DNA of 64,000 nt from CAVQWT01 sp963717705 (GCA_963717705.1 CAVQWT010000005.1:186001-250000), one strand, 5' to 3'. Counted from the first letter of the stretch, positions 41,486 through 54,020 are shown. Numbers and translations: made by a program. The notes: generated by a model not told the origin, from the sequence alone.

Positions 41486-41920
41486 TCAGGCCCCGGCCTT
41501 GGGCCAGAGCACCATCTGCGTACAGCGGAACAGCGCGATCGTGCGGCCGTCGACGCGGCGGGAAACGACCGCGTCCCATACCTGCGTCGCGTTGCCGAGA
41601 TGCGCCGGCCGTGCGACGCAGGCGATCGTCCCGTCGCGCGCGGTGCCCAGGAAGTTGGTCTTGAGCTCGACGGTGGTGAAGTTGTCCGCGCCCCTGGGCA
41701 GGTGCGCGATGCAGCCGTAGCCGCAGGCGGTGTCCGCCAGCGCGACCACGGTCGCCGCGTGCAGGAAGCCGTTGGGCGCGAGCAAGTCGTGCCGCACGTC
41801 GAGCTCGGCCACCAGCATGCCCTGCTCCAGCGCCATCACGCGGAACCCGACGAGCCCCGGCAGGCGGCCGGCGCCGCGCTGGTTGAGCGTCGAGACGTCG
41901 AACCCGGGGCGAAGGCTCAT
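41486..41920 (-). CDS. PaaI-type hot-dog thioesterase
   Basis: 144 residues. The hot-dog fold blocks are LAPNGFLHAATVVALADTAC, where HAATVVALAD carries the catalytic-type residues of the PaaI group, and TVELKTNFLGTARDGTIACV. Such enzymes hydrolyse aromatic or aliphatic acyl-CoA. The start ATG lies seven bases after the DUF6644-like gene. The role in this cluster is not evident; the upstream neighbours are membrane and periplasmic proteins of unknown function, and downstream is comEC. Confidence 0.88.
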   Translation of the reverse strand: MSLRPGFDVSTLNQRGAGRLPGLVGFRVMALEQGMLVAELDVRHDLLAPNGFLHAATVVALADTACGYGCIAHLPRGADNFTTVELKTNFLGTARDGTIACVARPAHLGNATQVWDAVVSRRVDGRTIALFRCTQMVLWPKAGA

Positions 41921-41927
41921 GGCATCC

Positions 41928-42398
41928 TCAGAGGTAGGCGATCAGGCGGCCGCAGACGATGGCGCCGGTCCACGTCAGCAGCGACAGCGCGGCGGCAACG
42001 CGCACGCGCCGCGGCGGCATCACGTCGGCGTCCCACGCGGCGACGCCGCGCAGCGGTCCGCGGTGGAGTGCCACCGCGTTGGCGACTCCCGCCGCCAGCA
42101 GCGCCATCTTGACGCCGAACACGGGGCTCGTCAGATAATCGTCGACGTGGCCCAGGAACATCGTCAGCCCCGTCGGCACGATCAGCAGGAATGCACCCTT
42201 GGTCCACGGCAGCGCGTGCGCCGCGAGCCGCGACACCGGCAGCGCGCGGTTGAGCCCCAGCAGCCGCAGGTCGACGATGACGACCGAGCCGTAGAGCAGC
42301 GCGAATCCCAGGATGTGCAGCGTCTCCAGCGCCGGGAACAGCCACAGCGACTGGCGGATCGGCGCGCCGAGCTGGTGGAGAAACGCGGGGTCGAGCAC
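41928..42398 (-). CDS. DUF6644-like integral membrane protein
   Basis: 156 residues with four hydrophobic helices. The N-terminal part WLFPALETLHILGFALLYGS is typical of small membrane proteins now grouped as DUF6644; conserved His residues in this helix and WTKGAFLLIVPTGLTMFLGH could bind haem or metal, which is speculation. It lies 45 bases downstream of the DUF6152-like gene, and such proteins are, from memory, often neighbours. No function is known to me. Confidence 0.7.
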   Translation of the reverse strand: MLDPAFLHQLGAPIRQSLWLFPALETLHILGFALLYGSVVIVDLRLLGLNRALPVSRLAAHALPWTKGAFLLIVPTGLTMFLGHVDDYLTSPVFGVKMALLAAGVANAVALHRGPLRGVAAWDADVMPPRRVRVAAALSLLTWTGAIVCGRLIAYL

Positions 42399-42443
42399 GA
42401 GGTCCGGCGCGGGTCAGCGGACGGCGGATGGCGGATGGTGTGG

Positions 42444-42824
42444 TCAACGCAGCTCGACGGTCTTGCCGCCGACGGTGATGCGCTCGGCGCGCATCTCCTC
42501 GGGCTTGCCGCGGTTCGGGTAGCCGACGACGGTGGCCGTCGTCCCCGCCGTCAGCAGCGCCTTGTCGAGGCCGCGCGCTTCCATCCGCGACGGCGGCGCG
42601 AGCACTGCGATCCAGGTCTTGCCCGGGACCGCCAGCCTGATGAAGCCGTGCGGGTGTTCGTAGCCCGAGGACTCGATGGTGCCGCTCAGCGTCAGCGGCT
42701 GGCTCGAGTCGTACTCGCTCCACCCATGGTGGGCGTACGCGGGGACGGCCACTGCGAGGGCCAGGGCCAGCGCCCATCCCGCCGTGGCGGGACGGGTCGG
42801 GTTCAGCGAACGGATGGACCGCAT
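42444..42824 (-). CDS. DUF6152-like exported protein
   Basis: 126 residues. The signal peptide ends at VAVPAYA, and the mature protein begins HHGWSEYDSSQPLTLSGTI, the hallmark of the DUF6152 family, in which the N-terminal His-His pair would be exposed after cleavage and could bind copper. A beta-rich domain follows (TWIAVLAPPSRMEARGL, TVVGYPNRGKPEEMRAERI). It is the first of a small leftward group with the DUF6644-like protein and PaaI-type thioesterase, placed 123 bases after alaS. Confidence 0.75.
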   Translation of the reverse strand: MRSIRSLNPTRPATAGWALALALAVAVPAYAHHGWSEYDSSQPLTLSGTIESSGYEHPHGFIRLAVPGKTWIAVLAPPSRMEARGLDKALLTAGTTATVVGYPNRGKPEEMRAERITVGGKTVELR

Positions 42825-42947
42825 GGCAATGCTCCTCGATCGATCGGCGCCCGGGCGACCCGCGGCGCTGGGGTTGACGGCGCCCGGTCGGGCGACCTGC
42901 GTTGGATGCGCCCCGGTCGGCAGGAGTTCAACGGATCCGGCGGCCGC

Positions 42948-45599
<2,652 letters not shown>

Positions 45600-45712
45600 G
45601 CGCGAAACCATCCGGGTTGGCCCGGCCGGCGCCGATGGGCGCGACCGTTCGGCAAAACCGCTGATTTTACGCGGGAAGCGGGGGGTGCGCCAAATCGCCT
45701 CGGGACGCCGCG

Positions 45713-46180
45713 TCAGGGCTCGTCGTCGACCCGCGCCCCCGCCGCGCGCAGCACCTTGAACGCGATGCCGGGGCCGTAGCCGCGCGACAGCAGGAAGCGC
45801 AGCTGGCGCGCCTTCTCGCGGTCGTCGGCGGGAGGCGTGCCGAAGCGGCGCTGCCAGAGGGCGGTCGCCTGCGCCAGCTCGTCGGCGGGGTCGATGGCGG
45901 CCAGCGCGTCGCGCGCGGCCTCGTCGCCGACGCCCTTCTCCTTCAGCGTGCGCGCGATGGCGCGGCGCGCGTAGCCGCCGGCCTTCTGCCTGACGACGCC
46001 CTGCGCGAAGCGGGCGTCGGACAGGAAGCCGGAGGCGGCAAGCTCGTCGAGCAGCGGGTCGACCTCCGCCGCCGTGGCACCGGTGGCGAGCAGCCGCGCG
46101 CGGAGCTCGGCGCGCGGGTACTCGCGCCGCGCCAGGTGGGCGATGGCGCGCTGCTTCAGCGTGCGCGGCGCAGCGCCCAC
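45713..46180 (-). CDS. recX: Regulatory protein RecX
   Basis: Modulates RecA filament growth; 155 residues, normal length. The three-helix repeats are visible: AIAHLARREYPRAELRARLL, LDELAASGFLSDARFAQGVV and RQKAGGYARRAIARTLKEKG, then DDREKARQLRFLLSRGYGPG at the end. The start is GTG at 46180, 26 bases after the recA stop; no ATG is found before the domain. Coexpression with recA is expected because there is no hairpin between the two genes. Confidence 0.93.
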   Translation of the reverse strand: MGAAPRTLKQRAIAHLARREYPRAELRARLLATGATAAEVDPLLDELAASGFLSDARFAQGVVRQKAGGYARRAIARTLKEKGVGDEAARDALAAIDPADELAQATALWQRRFGTPPADDREKARQLRFLLSRGYGPGIAFKVLRAAGARVDDEP

Positions 46181-46206
46181 GCGCGGGCGGGGGCCCCGGT
46201 TGGGGC

Positions 46207-47268
<1,062 letters not shown>

Positions 47269-47382
47269 GGGGGAAACTCCGAAGTATGGCGCAGCGCGAT
47301 GGGGCGCGGGGGCCTGCTGCAGCCTGCTCAATTCGTCCGATGCCGCCCTCCCGGACGGGGAAAGATCGAACGACGCGGGCGG

Positions 47383-47412
47383 ATGATGGCATAGAACGAA
47401 CGTTCGACGCAA
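47383..47412 (-). promoter_or_regulatory. Candidate recA promoter with a GAAC-N4-GTTC operator-like site
   Basis: On the minus strand TTGCGT (47412-47407) and CATCAT (47388-47383) are 18 bases apart and could be -35 and -10 boxes. Between them lies GAAC-GAAC-GTTC (47394-47405 on the plus strand), which fits the LexA box CGAACRNRYGTTYG of Gram-positive bacteria at 13 of 14 positions and includes the 10-base palindrome CGAACGTTCG. Betaproteobacterial LexA normally binds CTGT-N8-ACAG, which I do not see upstream of recA. The rest of the 355-base gap between recA and the gene at 47624 is GC-rich and shows no gene. Confidence 0.45.
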
Positions 47413-47623
47413 CCCCCCGGACGGCCTAGGCCGGCCGGGCGCCTGCCGGCAGTGCGCCCTCCTGTGGCACCCGCCCTTGGCGCCGGCGGCGACGGACCCC
47501 GCCCCGCCGCACCCACGGGCCACCCTGCCATCCCCGCTGCCCGTCGCCGGCGGCCGTGGTGGCACGACTCGTGCGTCAGCCAACGGCTGGAAACCGCCAT
47601 TCGAGCAAAGCGCGAGCAGGAAC

Positions 47624-49423
47624 ATGGAACTGAGCACGTCGGCATCCGGAAGCGGACCTCCGTCCCAACTGCACGCCTGGGCGCAGGGGGACGATTTTTG
47701 CGAATCCCTGCCGCCCCACGATCCGATCGCCGCGCAGAAGCTCCTCTGCGAAGCCCTCGCCAGGCTGGTCTCCAGTCGCGAACCCGCCGACCGCCAGCTC
47801 GACGCGATGCTCGTGTTCGATCGGCACGCCCATCAGCTCAGCCGGCGCCTGCTGGTCCAGTACGGCGAAGGCGACGCCCGGCTGCGCACGCTCGACCGCA
47901 GGTATTTCATCGCTGCCATGCGGCTCAGCCGGTCGTTCGCGCAGGCCTACGAGCGGTTTCCGGGACTCATCGCGAAGTCGGCCGACCGCGCACGGCACGA
48001 GCACGCCGGCACGGTCCTGGTCCAGCTGTTCCGGCACTGGGAGGTGGAGCTGCTGCTGCGCCTCTTCCGCTACAAGAAGCGCAATTCCGAGCAATGGCGG
48101 CAGTTCCACGACGCGTACCGGTCGGCGCGGGAGCAGGGACTGGCCACGGACAGCCCCCGGCTTCGCCTGGACGACGACAAGTCCGCGCCCGTGCAGACGC
48201 TGGAGCAGCAGTACATCCAGGTGCTGCTGCTCGGGGCGATGAACACCGGCCAGTTTTCGCCGCGCGAGCTGCTGCGCGCGCGCGGCTGGATCGAGCGCTG
48301 GCGCAGCCTGCTGAAGCTCGAGTCGCCCACCGCCGGCAACGCGACCGCTCGCGATCGGCACGGGTTCGTGGTCGATCTCGCCAGCGTGGAAGGACTGACG
48401 CGAACCCACAGCGGGGACGGCGGCGACCTGCTCCGGCTCGACACCGCGCCGCTGATGGAAGCGATCGACCGGGAAATGGCGGCGCCGGACGGTGCGCCCG
48501 CGGCCGCGGACCCGTCGACCGCGACCGAGCCGGAAAGCCGGATCGCGCTGCTGTCGAAACTCCGAATGCTGTTCGCCCCGGACCCGGTTCACGTCAAGCG
48601 GCGGGGCGACCGCCTGCCCGTCGCCTACGACGTCCAGGCGATATCCGGCCTGCCCCAGATCGTCCAGATGCTCCGCGCGGAGGCCAAGGGGACCACGGCG
48701 CAGCTGGCGACCGCCGCGGCGCGGCTGGAGGAAGTCACGATCTCGCCGACCACCGGACATACGCGCATGTCGGGCTCCGTGCTCGGCGCCGGCGGGCTGG
48801 CAGGCTTTTCGATCGTGACGACCGTGGGCGCGAGACCCCAGGCATGGCAGGTCAAGGACCGCAGCGACTCCGGATGCCGGATGCGCGGGCAGGCGTCCGA
48901 CCTCAACGGCCTGATCCCGGGATCGCTGCTCGCCATCAGGGAAGACCAGAATCCCCAGTGGACCGTGGCGGTGGTGAGGCGGCTGCGCCGGCTCATGGTC
49001 GACCATGTCGAGATCAGCGTCGAGTACATCGGACGCCGGCCGCGCTTCGTCAAGCTGGTGACCGACTACGACGCGGTTCCCTCGATGGACGGCGAACCGG
49101 AAAGGCGCAGGTGCTTCGGGGCGCTGTATCTGCCGGCGAGCGACCGGCACCCTGCCGTGCCGATCAAGACGCTGCTGGTTCCCGCCAGCGTGTTCAACGG
49201 CGGGCGCGCCGTGACGCTGCTGTCGTCCACGGCGACCTACACCCTTCGACTCAACCAGTCGCTCGAGCAGCAGACCGACTTCGTCTGGACGTCGTTCGCG
49301 GTGGTCGACAAGGCGGTGGCGGCGTCGCAACGGACGGCAGGCGCATCGGTCGCCAACGGGCGCGGGCGCGCCTCGACGGGCCAACCGCACGCTGCGGGTG
49401 CCGGGCCCGGACGGCGCGGCTAG
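47624..49423 (+). CDS. Large PilZ-like protein, probable c-di-GMP effector
   Basis: 599 residues, no signal peptide or membrane helix, so cytoplasmic. The N-terminal 330 residues are helical and rich in Arg, Gln and Leu (AQKLLCEALARLVSSREPAD; DARLRTLDRRYFIAAMRLSR). From about residue 390 the sequence becomes beta-rich: WQVKDRSDSGCRMRG at 408-422 fits the PilZ motif D/NxSxxG (DRSDSG), and then LIPGSLLAIREDQNPQWTVA and RRLRRLMVDHVEISVEYIG. The upstream RxxxR partner motif is not obvious. The next gene, nine bases on, is a PAS-GGDEF-EAL enzyme, which supports c-di-GMP signalling. The C-terminus is Gly/Ala/Arg-rich. ATG at 47624 has a weak ribosome binding site; upstream GTG or TTG starts are possible. 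I know similar betaproteobacterial proteins only as conserved hypotheticals. Confidence 0.6.
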   Translation: MELSTSASGSGPPSQLHAWAQGDDFCESLPPHDPIAAQKLLCEALARLVSSREPADRQLDAMLVFDRHAHQLSRRLLVQYGEGDARLRTLDRRYFIAAMRLSRSFAQAYERFPGLIAKSADRARHEHAGTVLVQLFRHWEVELLLRLFRYKKRNSEQWRQFHDAYRSAREQGLATDSPRLRLDDDKSAPVQTLEQQYIQVLLLGAMNTGQFSPRELLRARGWIERWRSLLKLESPTAGNATARDRHGFVVDLASVEGLTRTHSGDGGDLLRLDTAPLMEAIDREMAAPDGAPAAADPSTATEPESRIALLSKLRMLFAPDPVHVKRRGDRLPVAYDVQAISGLPQIVQMLRAEAKGTTAQLATAAARLEEVTISPTTGHTRMSGSVLGAGGLAGFSIVTTVGARPQAWQVKDRSDSGCRMRGQASDLNGLIPGSLLAIREDQNPQWTVAVVRRLRRLMVDHVEISVEYIGRRPRFVKLVTDYDAVPSMDGEPERRRCFGALYLPASDRHPAVPIKTLLVPASVFNGGRAVTLLSSTATYTLRLNQSLEQQTDFVWTSFAVVDKAVAASQRTAGASVANGRGRASTGQPHAAGAGPGRRG

Positions 49424-49432
49424 CGACGAATC

Positions 49433-51394
49433 ATGGACCGCCTGTCCAGCCTGTTCCGGCGCCACCTGCGCTGGCCCGGCCGCCCGCTGCCGGTGCCGGC
49501 CACCGCCGCCGCCGCCGGTGACGAAACTCGCTATCTCTTTCCGCGGTCGCAGGAGCCATGGCCGCCCGTGCCGCCTGCCCAGAGGAACGCGGACAACCGC
49601 GAGCACACACCCGAGTCGAAACTGCGCCAGCGCATCGCGGCCATCGCCGCGGCCGAGGCCCGCTTCCGCAGCCTCACCCTGCTCTGCGCGGACTGGCACT
49701 GGGACCAGGATGCGCAGTTCCGCTTCACCGCCGTCAGCGGCAACCTGCGGGACGCCGTCGGAGCGACGATCGAGCGCAACCTCGGCCGATCGCCGTGGGA
49801 GCTGCCCCAGGTCGAGCCTCCCGACGGGGGATGGGACGCGCACCGCCGATGCCTCGAAGCGCACCAGCAGTTCCGCGACGTCGTCCTGCGCTGCCCGAGA
49901 GAAGACGGCGGCGCGAGCTACGTCTCGATCAGCGGCGAACCCGTTCTCGGCCGGGATGGCGCATTCCTCGGCTATCGCGGCGTCGGGCTCGACATCACGA
50001 TGCGCAAGCTCACCGAAGCGAACATCAGCCGGCTCGCCCGCTTCGATTCGCTGACGGGGCTGTACAACCGGACCGCATTCTTCGAGCGCGTGGGTCATGC
50101 GCTGGCGGCCGCGCGCCGCCACGATCGCGCCGCCGCCATGCTGTTCGTGGACCTCGACCGGTTCAAGGACGTCAACGACGCCTTCGGCCACGTCGCCGGC
50201 GACGAAGTGCTCAAGGTGATGGCGCAGCGCCTGGCCAGGGCGATCAGGGCCAGCGACACGGTCGCGCGCCTCGGCGGCGACGAGTTCATCGTCCTCGCCG
50301 AGGACGTCGCCAACCAGGTGGACGTGAACGAATTCGGCCTGCGTCTGCTGGAAGCGCTGTCCGAGCCGTTCATGCTGCACGGCCAGGAGTGCCGCCTCGG
50401 CGCCAGCATCGGCGTCGCGATGTTTCCGAACGACGGCGAGGACGCGGCGATCCTGCTCAAGAACGCGGACGTCGCGATGTACCGCGCCAAGGAGTCCGGC
50501 GGCAACAGCCTCGCGTTCGCTTCCGAAGTGGGCACCCGCCCCGCGACCGAGCGGATGGTCCTCGGGGCCGGCCTTCGCCGGGCCCTCGACGGCAACCAGC
50601 TGCTGCTGCTCTACCAGCCCAAGGTGTCGCTCCGGACCGGCGCGCTCACCGGCGTCGAGGCGCTGGTTCGCTGGCAGCACCCGGAGCGCGGCCTGGTGCT
50701 GCCGGACGCATTCATCCCGCTGGCCGAGGACTCCGGCCTCATCCGCCAGATCGCGCGCTGGGTGCTCCACGAGGCGTGCACGCAGGCCCGTCGATGGAGC
50801 GAGGATGGACGCAGCCCCATCCGTGTCGCGGTCAACCTCTCGGCCCGCCAGTTCATCGACGGCGGGCTCGTGATCGAGGTCGCGCACGCCCTCGCCCAGA
50901 CCGAGCTGCCCGCGGACCTGCTCGAGCTGGAGATCACCGAGAGCATGATGATGGCGCACCCGGAGCGCGCGGCCGAGACGCTGCTCGAGATCAAGGCGAT
51001 GGGCGTCCACGTGTCGATCGACGATTTCGGCACCGGCTATTCGTCGCTGGCGCGACTCAAGAAATTCCCGTTCGACAGCGTGAAGATCGATCGGTCGTTC
51101 ATCGCGGACGTCGCCGTCGACGCCGATGACGCCGCGATCGTCTCCGCGGTCATCGCGATGGCGCACAACCTGCGCCTCAAGGTCGTGGCGGAAGGCGTCG
51201 AGACGCCGGAGCAGATCCGGTTCCTGCGCGAGCGCAACTGCGACGAAGTGCAGGGCTACCTGGTCAGCCGTCCGATCTCCGCGGACCAGGTCGGGGAATT
51301 CGCGCTGCGCCGGGCCGCCGACCCGCTCGAGTCGATGGCGATCGACTGCGACGACGCCGTCGATTCGCAGCCGTCGGAGATCCCCGGGCCCTGA
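49433..51394 (+). CDS. PAS-GGDEF-EAL c-di-GMP-metabolising protein
   Basis: 653 residues, cytoplasmic. The N-terminal 65 residues are Pro/Arg-rich without a membrane helix. A PAS sensor domain follows (AEARFRSLTLLCADWHWDQD to YRGVGLDIT). The GGDEF domain has FDSLTGLYNRTAFFERV and the active-site RLGGDEF near residue 281, so a cyclase is plausible; there is no obvious RxxD inhibitory site before it. The EAL domain has GVEALVRWQHPERGLV near residue 407, ELEITESMMM, IDDFGTGYSSLARLKKF and KVVAEGVETPEQIRF, all with the catalytic acidic residues, so phosphodiesterase activity is possible too. Which activity dominates cannot be told. It follows the PilZ-like gene by nine bases, probably in the same operon. 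Confidence 0.92.
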   Translation: MDRLSSLFRRHLRWPGRPLPVPATAAAAGDETRYLFPRSQEPWPPVPPAQRNADNREHTPESKLRQRIAAIAAAEARFRSLTLLCADWHWDQDAQFRFTAVSGNLRDAVGATIERNLGRSPWELPQVEPPDGGWDAHRRCLEAHQQFRDVVLRCPREDGGASYVSISGEPVLGRDGAFLGYRGVGLDITMRKLTEANISRLARFDSLTGLYNRTAFFERVGHALAAARRHDRAAAMLFVDLDRFKDVNDAFGHVAGDEVLKVMAQRLARAIRASDTVARLGGDEFIVLAEDVANQVDVNEFGLRLLEALSEPFMLHGQECRLGASIGVAMFPNDGEDAAILLKNADVAMYRAKESGGNSLAFASEVGTRPATERMVLGAGLRRALDGNQLLLLYQPKVSLRTGALTGVEALVRWQHPERGLVLPDAFIPLAEDSGLIRQIARWVLHEACTQARRWSEDGRSPIRVAVNLSARQFIDGGLVIEVAHALAQTELPADLLELEITESMMMAHPERAAETLLEIKAMGVHVSIDDFGTGYSSLARLKKFPFDSVKIDRSFIADVAVDADDAAIVSAVIAMAHNLRLKVVAEGVETPEQIRFLRERNCDEVQGYLVSRPISADQVGEFALRRAADPLESMAIDCDDAVDSQPSEIPGP

Positions 51395-51559
51395 CCCGGC
51401 CAACGGCCCGCGGGCGAATGCACTAGAATGCGCCACCACGGGACGGCGTTCCGGCAGGCGGACGCTTCGACTCCCGGTTCCCACGGTCGCGCCGGTTCGC
51501 GGCCGACATTCACTGCCGGATGCGAGTCATGCCCGAATGCCGCGGTGCGCTTCCGCTGA

Positions 51560-52681
51560 ATGATGTCCGCTGACTCCGGCAGCGTCGATCGGGTGCCCGC
51601 GTGGTCCTGGGCCGCCCCGGTGGCGGCGTGCCTGCTGCTCGTCGCCACGTTCGCCGGAGTTGCCGGCCCCGGATCCCCCGTGGTGCTGGCGGCGGCCGCC
51701 GCGCTGCTCGGCGGGGCGGTGTTCGCCGCGGTTCACCACGCGGAGATCATCGCGATCAGGGTCGGCGAGCCGTTCGGGTCGATCGTCCTGGCGATCGCGG
51801 TCACCGTCATCGAGGTGGCGCTGATCGTCTCGATCATGCTGTCGGCCGGCGACGGCAGCGAGGTACTCGCGCGCGACACCGTGTTCGCCACCGTGATGAT
51901 CGTGATGAACGGCATCGTCGGCCTCTGCCTGGTGACGGGCGGCGCGCGTCACCACGAGCAGGTGTTCCAGACCGACGCCGCGGCGGCGACGCTGAGCGTC
52001 CTGGGCACGCTGGCCGTCATCACACTGGTGCTGCCCAATTACACGCTGTCGGCGCCGGGGCCGATCTATTCAACACCGCAGCTGGTGGCGATCGGCGTGT
52101 TCTCGATCGTGCTCTACTGCGTGTTCCTGTTCGTGCAGACGATCAGCCATCGCGACTACTTCCTCAGCGCGCCTGCCGCGTCGACGGGGGACGCCGCCTC
52201 GGACGAGGCGCTGCCGCTGCCGTCGAACCGGACCGCGCTGATCAGCCTCGTGCTGCTCCTCGTCGCGCTGTCGGCGGTGGTCCTGCTGGCCAAGCTGCTG
52301 GCGCCGGCGCTGGACCTGGCGGTCGCGCAGGCGGGCCTGCCGCCGGCCTTCGTCGGCGTCGTGATCGCCGCGGTGGTCCTGCTCCCCGAGGGCATCGCGG
52401 CCGTGCGCGCCGCGCGCGCCAATCGGCTGCAGATCAGCCTCAACCTTGCGCTGGGGTCGGCGATGGCGACGATCGGCCTCACCATTCCGATCGTCGCGCT
52501 GGCGGCGTTGATGCTTGACCAGCCGCTGGTCCTGGGCCTGGACCCGGCCGAGACCGTGCTGCTGCTGCTGACCCTGTTCACCGGCACGGTCACGCTCGCG
52601 ACGGGCCGCACCACCATCCTTCAGGGCGCGGTCCACCTGGTCATCTTCGCGGTCTTCCTGCTGGTGGCGATCGCGCTCTGA
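51560..52681 (+). CDS. ChaA-type calcium/sodium:proton antiporter
   Basis: 373 residues with about eleven hydrophobic helices in two homologous halves, the CaCA superfamily layout. The first alpha-repeat has EIIAIRVGEPFGSIVLAIAV then TVIEVALIVSIML, the second has FVGVVIAAVVLLPEGIAAVR and LNLALGSAMATIGLTIPIVA, with the paired acidic residues expected in the transport site. E. coli ChaA exchanges Ca, Na and K for protons. Two consecutive ATG codons (51560, 51563) are possible starts. TAGAAT at 51424-51429 is a good -10-like box in the 165-base gap before it, but no matching -35 box is seen. Confidence 0.9.
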   Translation: MMSADSGSVDRVPAWSWAAPVAACLLLVATFAGVAGPGSPVVLAAAAALLGGAVFAAVHHAEIIAIRVGEPFGSIVLAIAVTVIEVALIVSIMLSAGDGSEVLARDTVFATVMIVMNGIVGLCLVTGGARHHEQVFQTDAAAATLSVLGTLAVITLVLPNYTLSAPGPIYSTPQLVAIGVFSIVLYCVFLFVQTISHRDYFLSAPAASTGDAASDEALPLPSNRTALISLVLLLVALSAVVLLAKLLAPALDLAVAQAGLPPAFVGVVIAAVVLLPEGIAAVRAARANRLQISLNLALGSAMATIGLTIPIVALAALMLDQPLVLGLDPAETVLLLLTLFTGTVTLATGRTTILQGAVHLVIFAVFLLVAIAL

Positions 52682-52698
52682 CCCGGCGGCTGGCGCGG

Positions 52699-53250
52699 TC
52701 ACCCGCGGTCGGCCGGGCCGCGCGGATCGCCGTCGGCGGACGGCGGCGCCTCGGCGCGCGCGATCAGTCCGTCGAGCGCCACGGCGACCGACCGCGCCCG
52801 TACCGCCGCCCGGTCGCCGTCGAAGCGGTGCGTCGCCGCGGTCACCGGCGCGCCGCGCCGGCCCCACGCGAAGCACACCATGCCGACCGGCTTCGCCACG
52901 CTCCCGCCGCCCGGGCCGGCGATGCCGGTCACCGCGACGACCAGGTCCGCCCGGCTCGCCGCCAGCGCACCTTCGGCCAGCGCCCGTGCCACGGCTTCGG
53001 ACACCGCTCCCTCGCGCGCGATCAGCGCCGCGGGCACGCCCAGCAGTTCGCTCTTCGCCTCGTTCGAATAGGTGACGAATCCGCGGTCGAACCACGCGGA
53101 GCTGCCGGCGATCGCCGTGATCGCGCCCGCGACGAGGCCGCCGGTGCACGACTCGGCCGTCGCGACGCGCCACCCGCGCGCGTCGAGCGCCCTGCCCAGC
53201 GCGGCGGCCAGCAGCTCGATCCGTTCGTCGTCCGGCACGATCAGCGGCAT
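52699..53250 (-). CDS. pncC: Nicotinamide-nucleotide amidohydrolase (CinA C-terminal type)
   Basis: 183 residues; hydrolyses nicotinamide mononucleotide to nicotinate mononucleotide in NAD recycling. The family blocks are VATAESCTGGLVAGAITAIA, GSSAWFDRGFVTYSNEAKSE, LGVPAALIAREGAVSEAVAR and VAVTGIAGPGGGSVAKPVGM. It is a stand-alone CinA-type amidase without the N-terminal molybdopterin-like domain, as in E. coli PncC. Its start overlaps the upstream GNAT gene by ten bases; the 17 bases between its stop and chaA leave no room for a real terminator. Confidence 0.93.
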   Translation of the reverse strand: MPLIVPDDERIELLAAALGRALDARGWRVATAESCTGGLVAGAITAIAGSSAWFDRGFVTYSNEAKSELLGVPAALIAREGAVSEAVARALAEGALAASRADLVVAVTGIAGPGGGSVAKPVGMVCFAWGRRGAPVTAATHRFDGDRAAVRARSVAVALDGLIARAEAPPSADGDPRGPADRG

Positions 53251-54020
53251 TCGCCGGGCCTCGCGCGGTAGTGGTAGGTGTACAGCGTCTCGAAGCCGAA
53301 GCGCCGGTAGACCGCATGCGCCGGCCGGTTCCCGCCGTCGACCTGCAGGTACGCGGCGCGCGCGCCGCGCTGCCAAGCCCAGGCGAGCAGCCACGAGCAC
53401 GCCAGCGTGGCGTGCCCCCGGCGGCGCGCATCCGCCGCGGTCACCACGTCGTAGATGCCGGCGAGCCCGTCCTCCAGCGCGACCAGCCCGGTGCAGACGG
53501 GACGGCCGCCCGCGCGGACGACGACGAAGCGGCGCTGCATCACCGCGTGCTCCAGCCGCTCGCGATGCGCCGCACGCTGCTCCGGCGGCGAGCCGCGCAG
53601 TTCGCCCGCCGCCTCGACGAACGCCGGGACGTCGGGCGCGGTGAGGTCGACGTCGTCGGCGGGCTCGGGCACGTCGGGCGGCCGGTCGAGCGGCGCGGTC
53701 TGCACCCAGGTCTCCTCGAACACGTCGTAGCCCTGCGCGGCGAGCGCGGCCTCGAGGTCGTGCGGCTGCGCGAACGGCGTGATCCGGAACAGCGCAGGCA
53801 GGCCGCGCTCCTCGTAGATCCGCTCGCAGTACGCGATCTTCCCGGGCAGCGGCAGCGACGAGCCGAAATGCGGATTGACGCTGCGCGCGCGCTTGGCCTT
53901 GCCCGGCGACACCCGCAGCAGCCAGCCGTCGTAGAACAGCTGCTTCTGCGTCTGCAGCGCGTTGAGGCCCGCCTCCTCGACCCGGCGCGGATCGACGGCG
54001 GTGCGCGGTGCCCCCGCCAT
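53241..54020 (-). CDS. GNAT-family N-acetyltransferase
   Basis: 259 residues with two halves. The N-terminal half has QTQKQLFYDGWLLRVSPGKA and SLPLPGKIAYCERIYEERGL, a form seen in longer two-domain GNATs. The C-terminal GNAT core has RRFVVVRAGGRPVCTGLVAL, YDVVTAADARRRGHATLACS (the acetyl-CoA loop RRxGxA) and VDGGNRPAHAVYRRFGFETL. The start ATG 54020 overlaps the pgpA stop (TGATG); a GTG at 54023 is another option. The position between pgpA and pncC is common in betaproteobacteria. The substrate is unknown. Confidence 0.87.
   Translation of the reverse strand: MAGAPRTAVDPRRVEEAGLNALQTQKQLFYDGWLLRVSPGKAKRARSVNPHFGSSLPLPGKIAYCERIYEERGLPALFRITPFAQPHDLEAALAAQGYDVFEETWVQTAPLDRPPDVPEPADDVDLTAPDVPAFVEAAGELRGSPPEQRAAHRERLEHAVMQRRFVVVRAGGRPVCTGLVALEDGLAGIYDVVTAADARRRGHATLACSWLLAWAWQRGARAAYLQVDGGNRPAHAVYRRFGFETLYTYHYRARPGECR

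Noticed and set aside
47576..51484. A 1302-codon minus-strand frame opposite the PilZ-like and GGDEF-EAL genes
   Set aside because: The plus strand carries clear PAS, GGDEF and EAL motifs; the antisense translation shows none.
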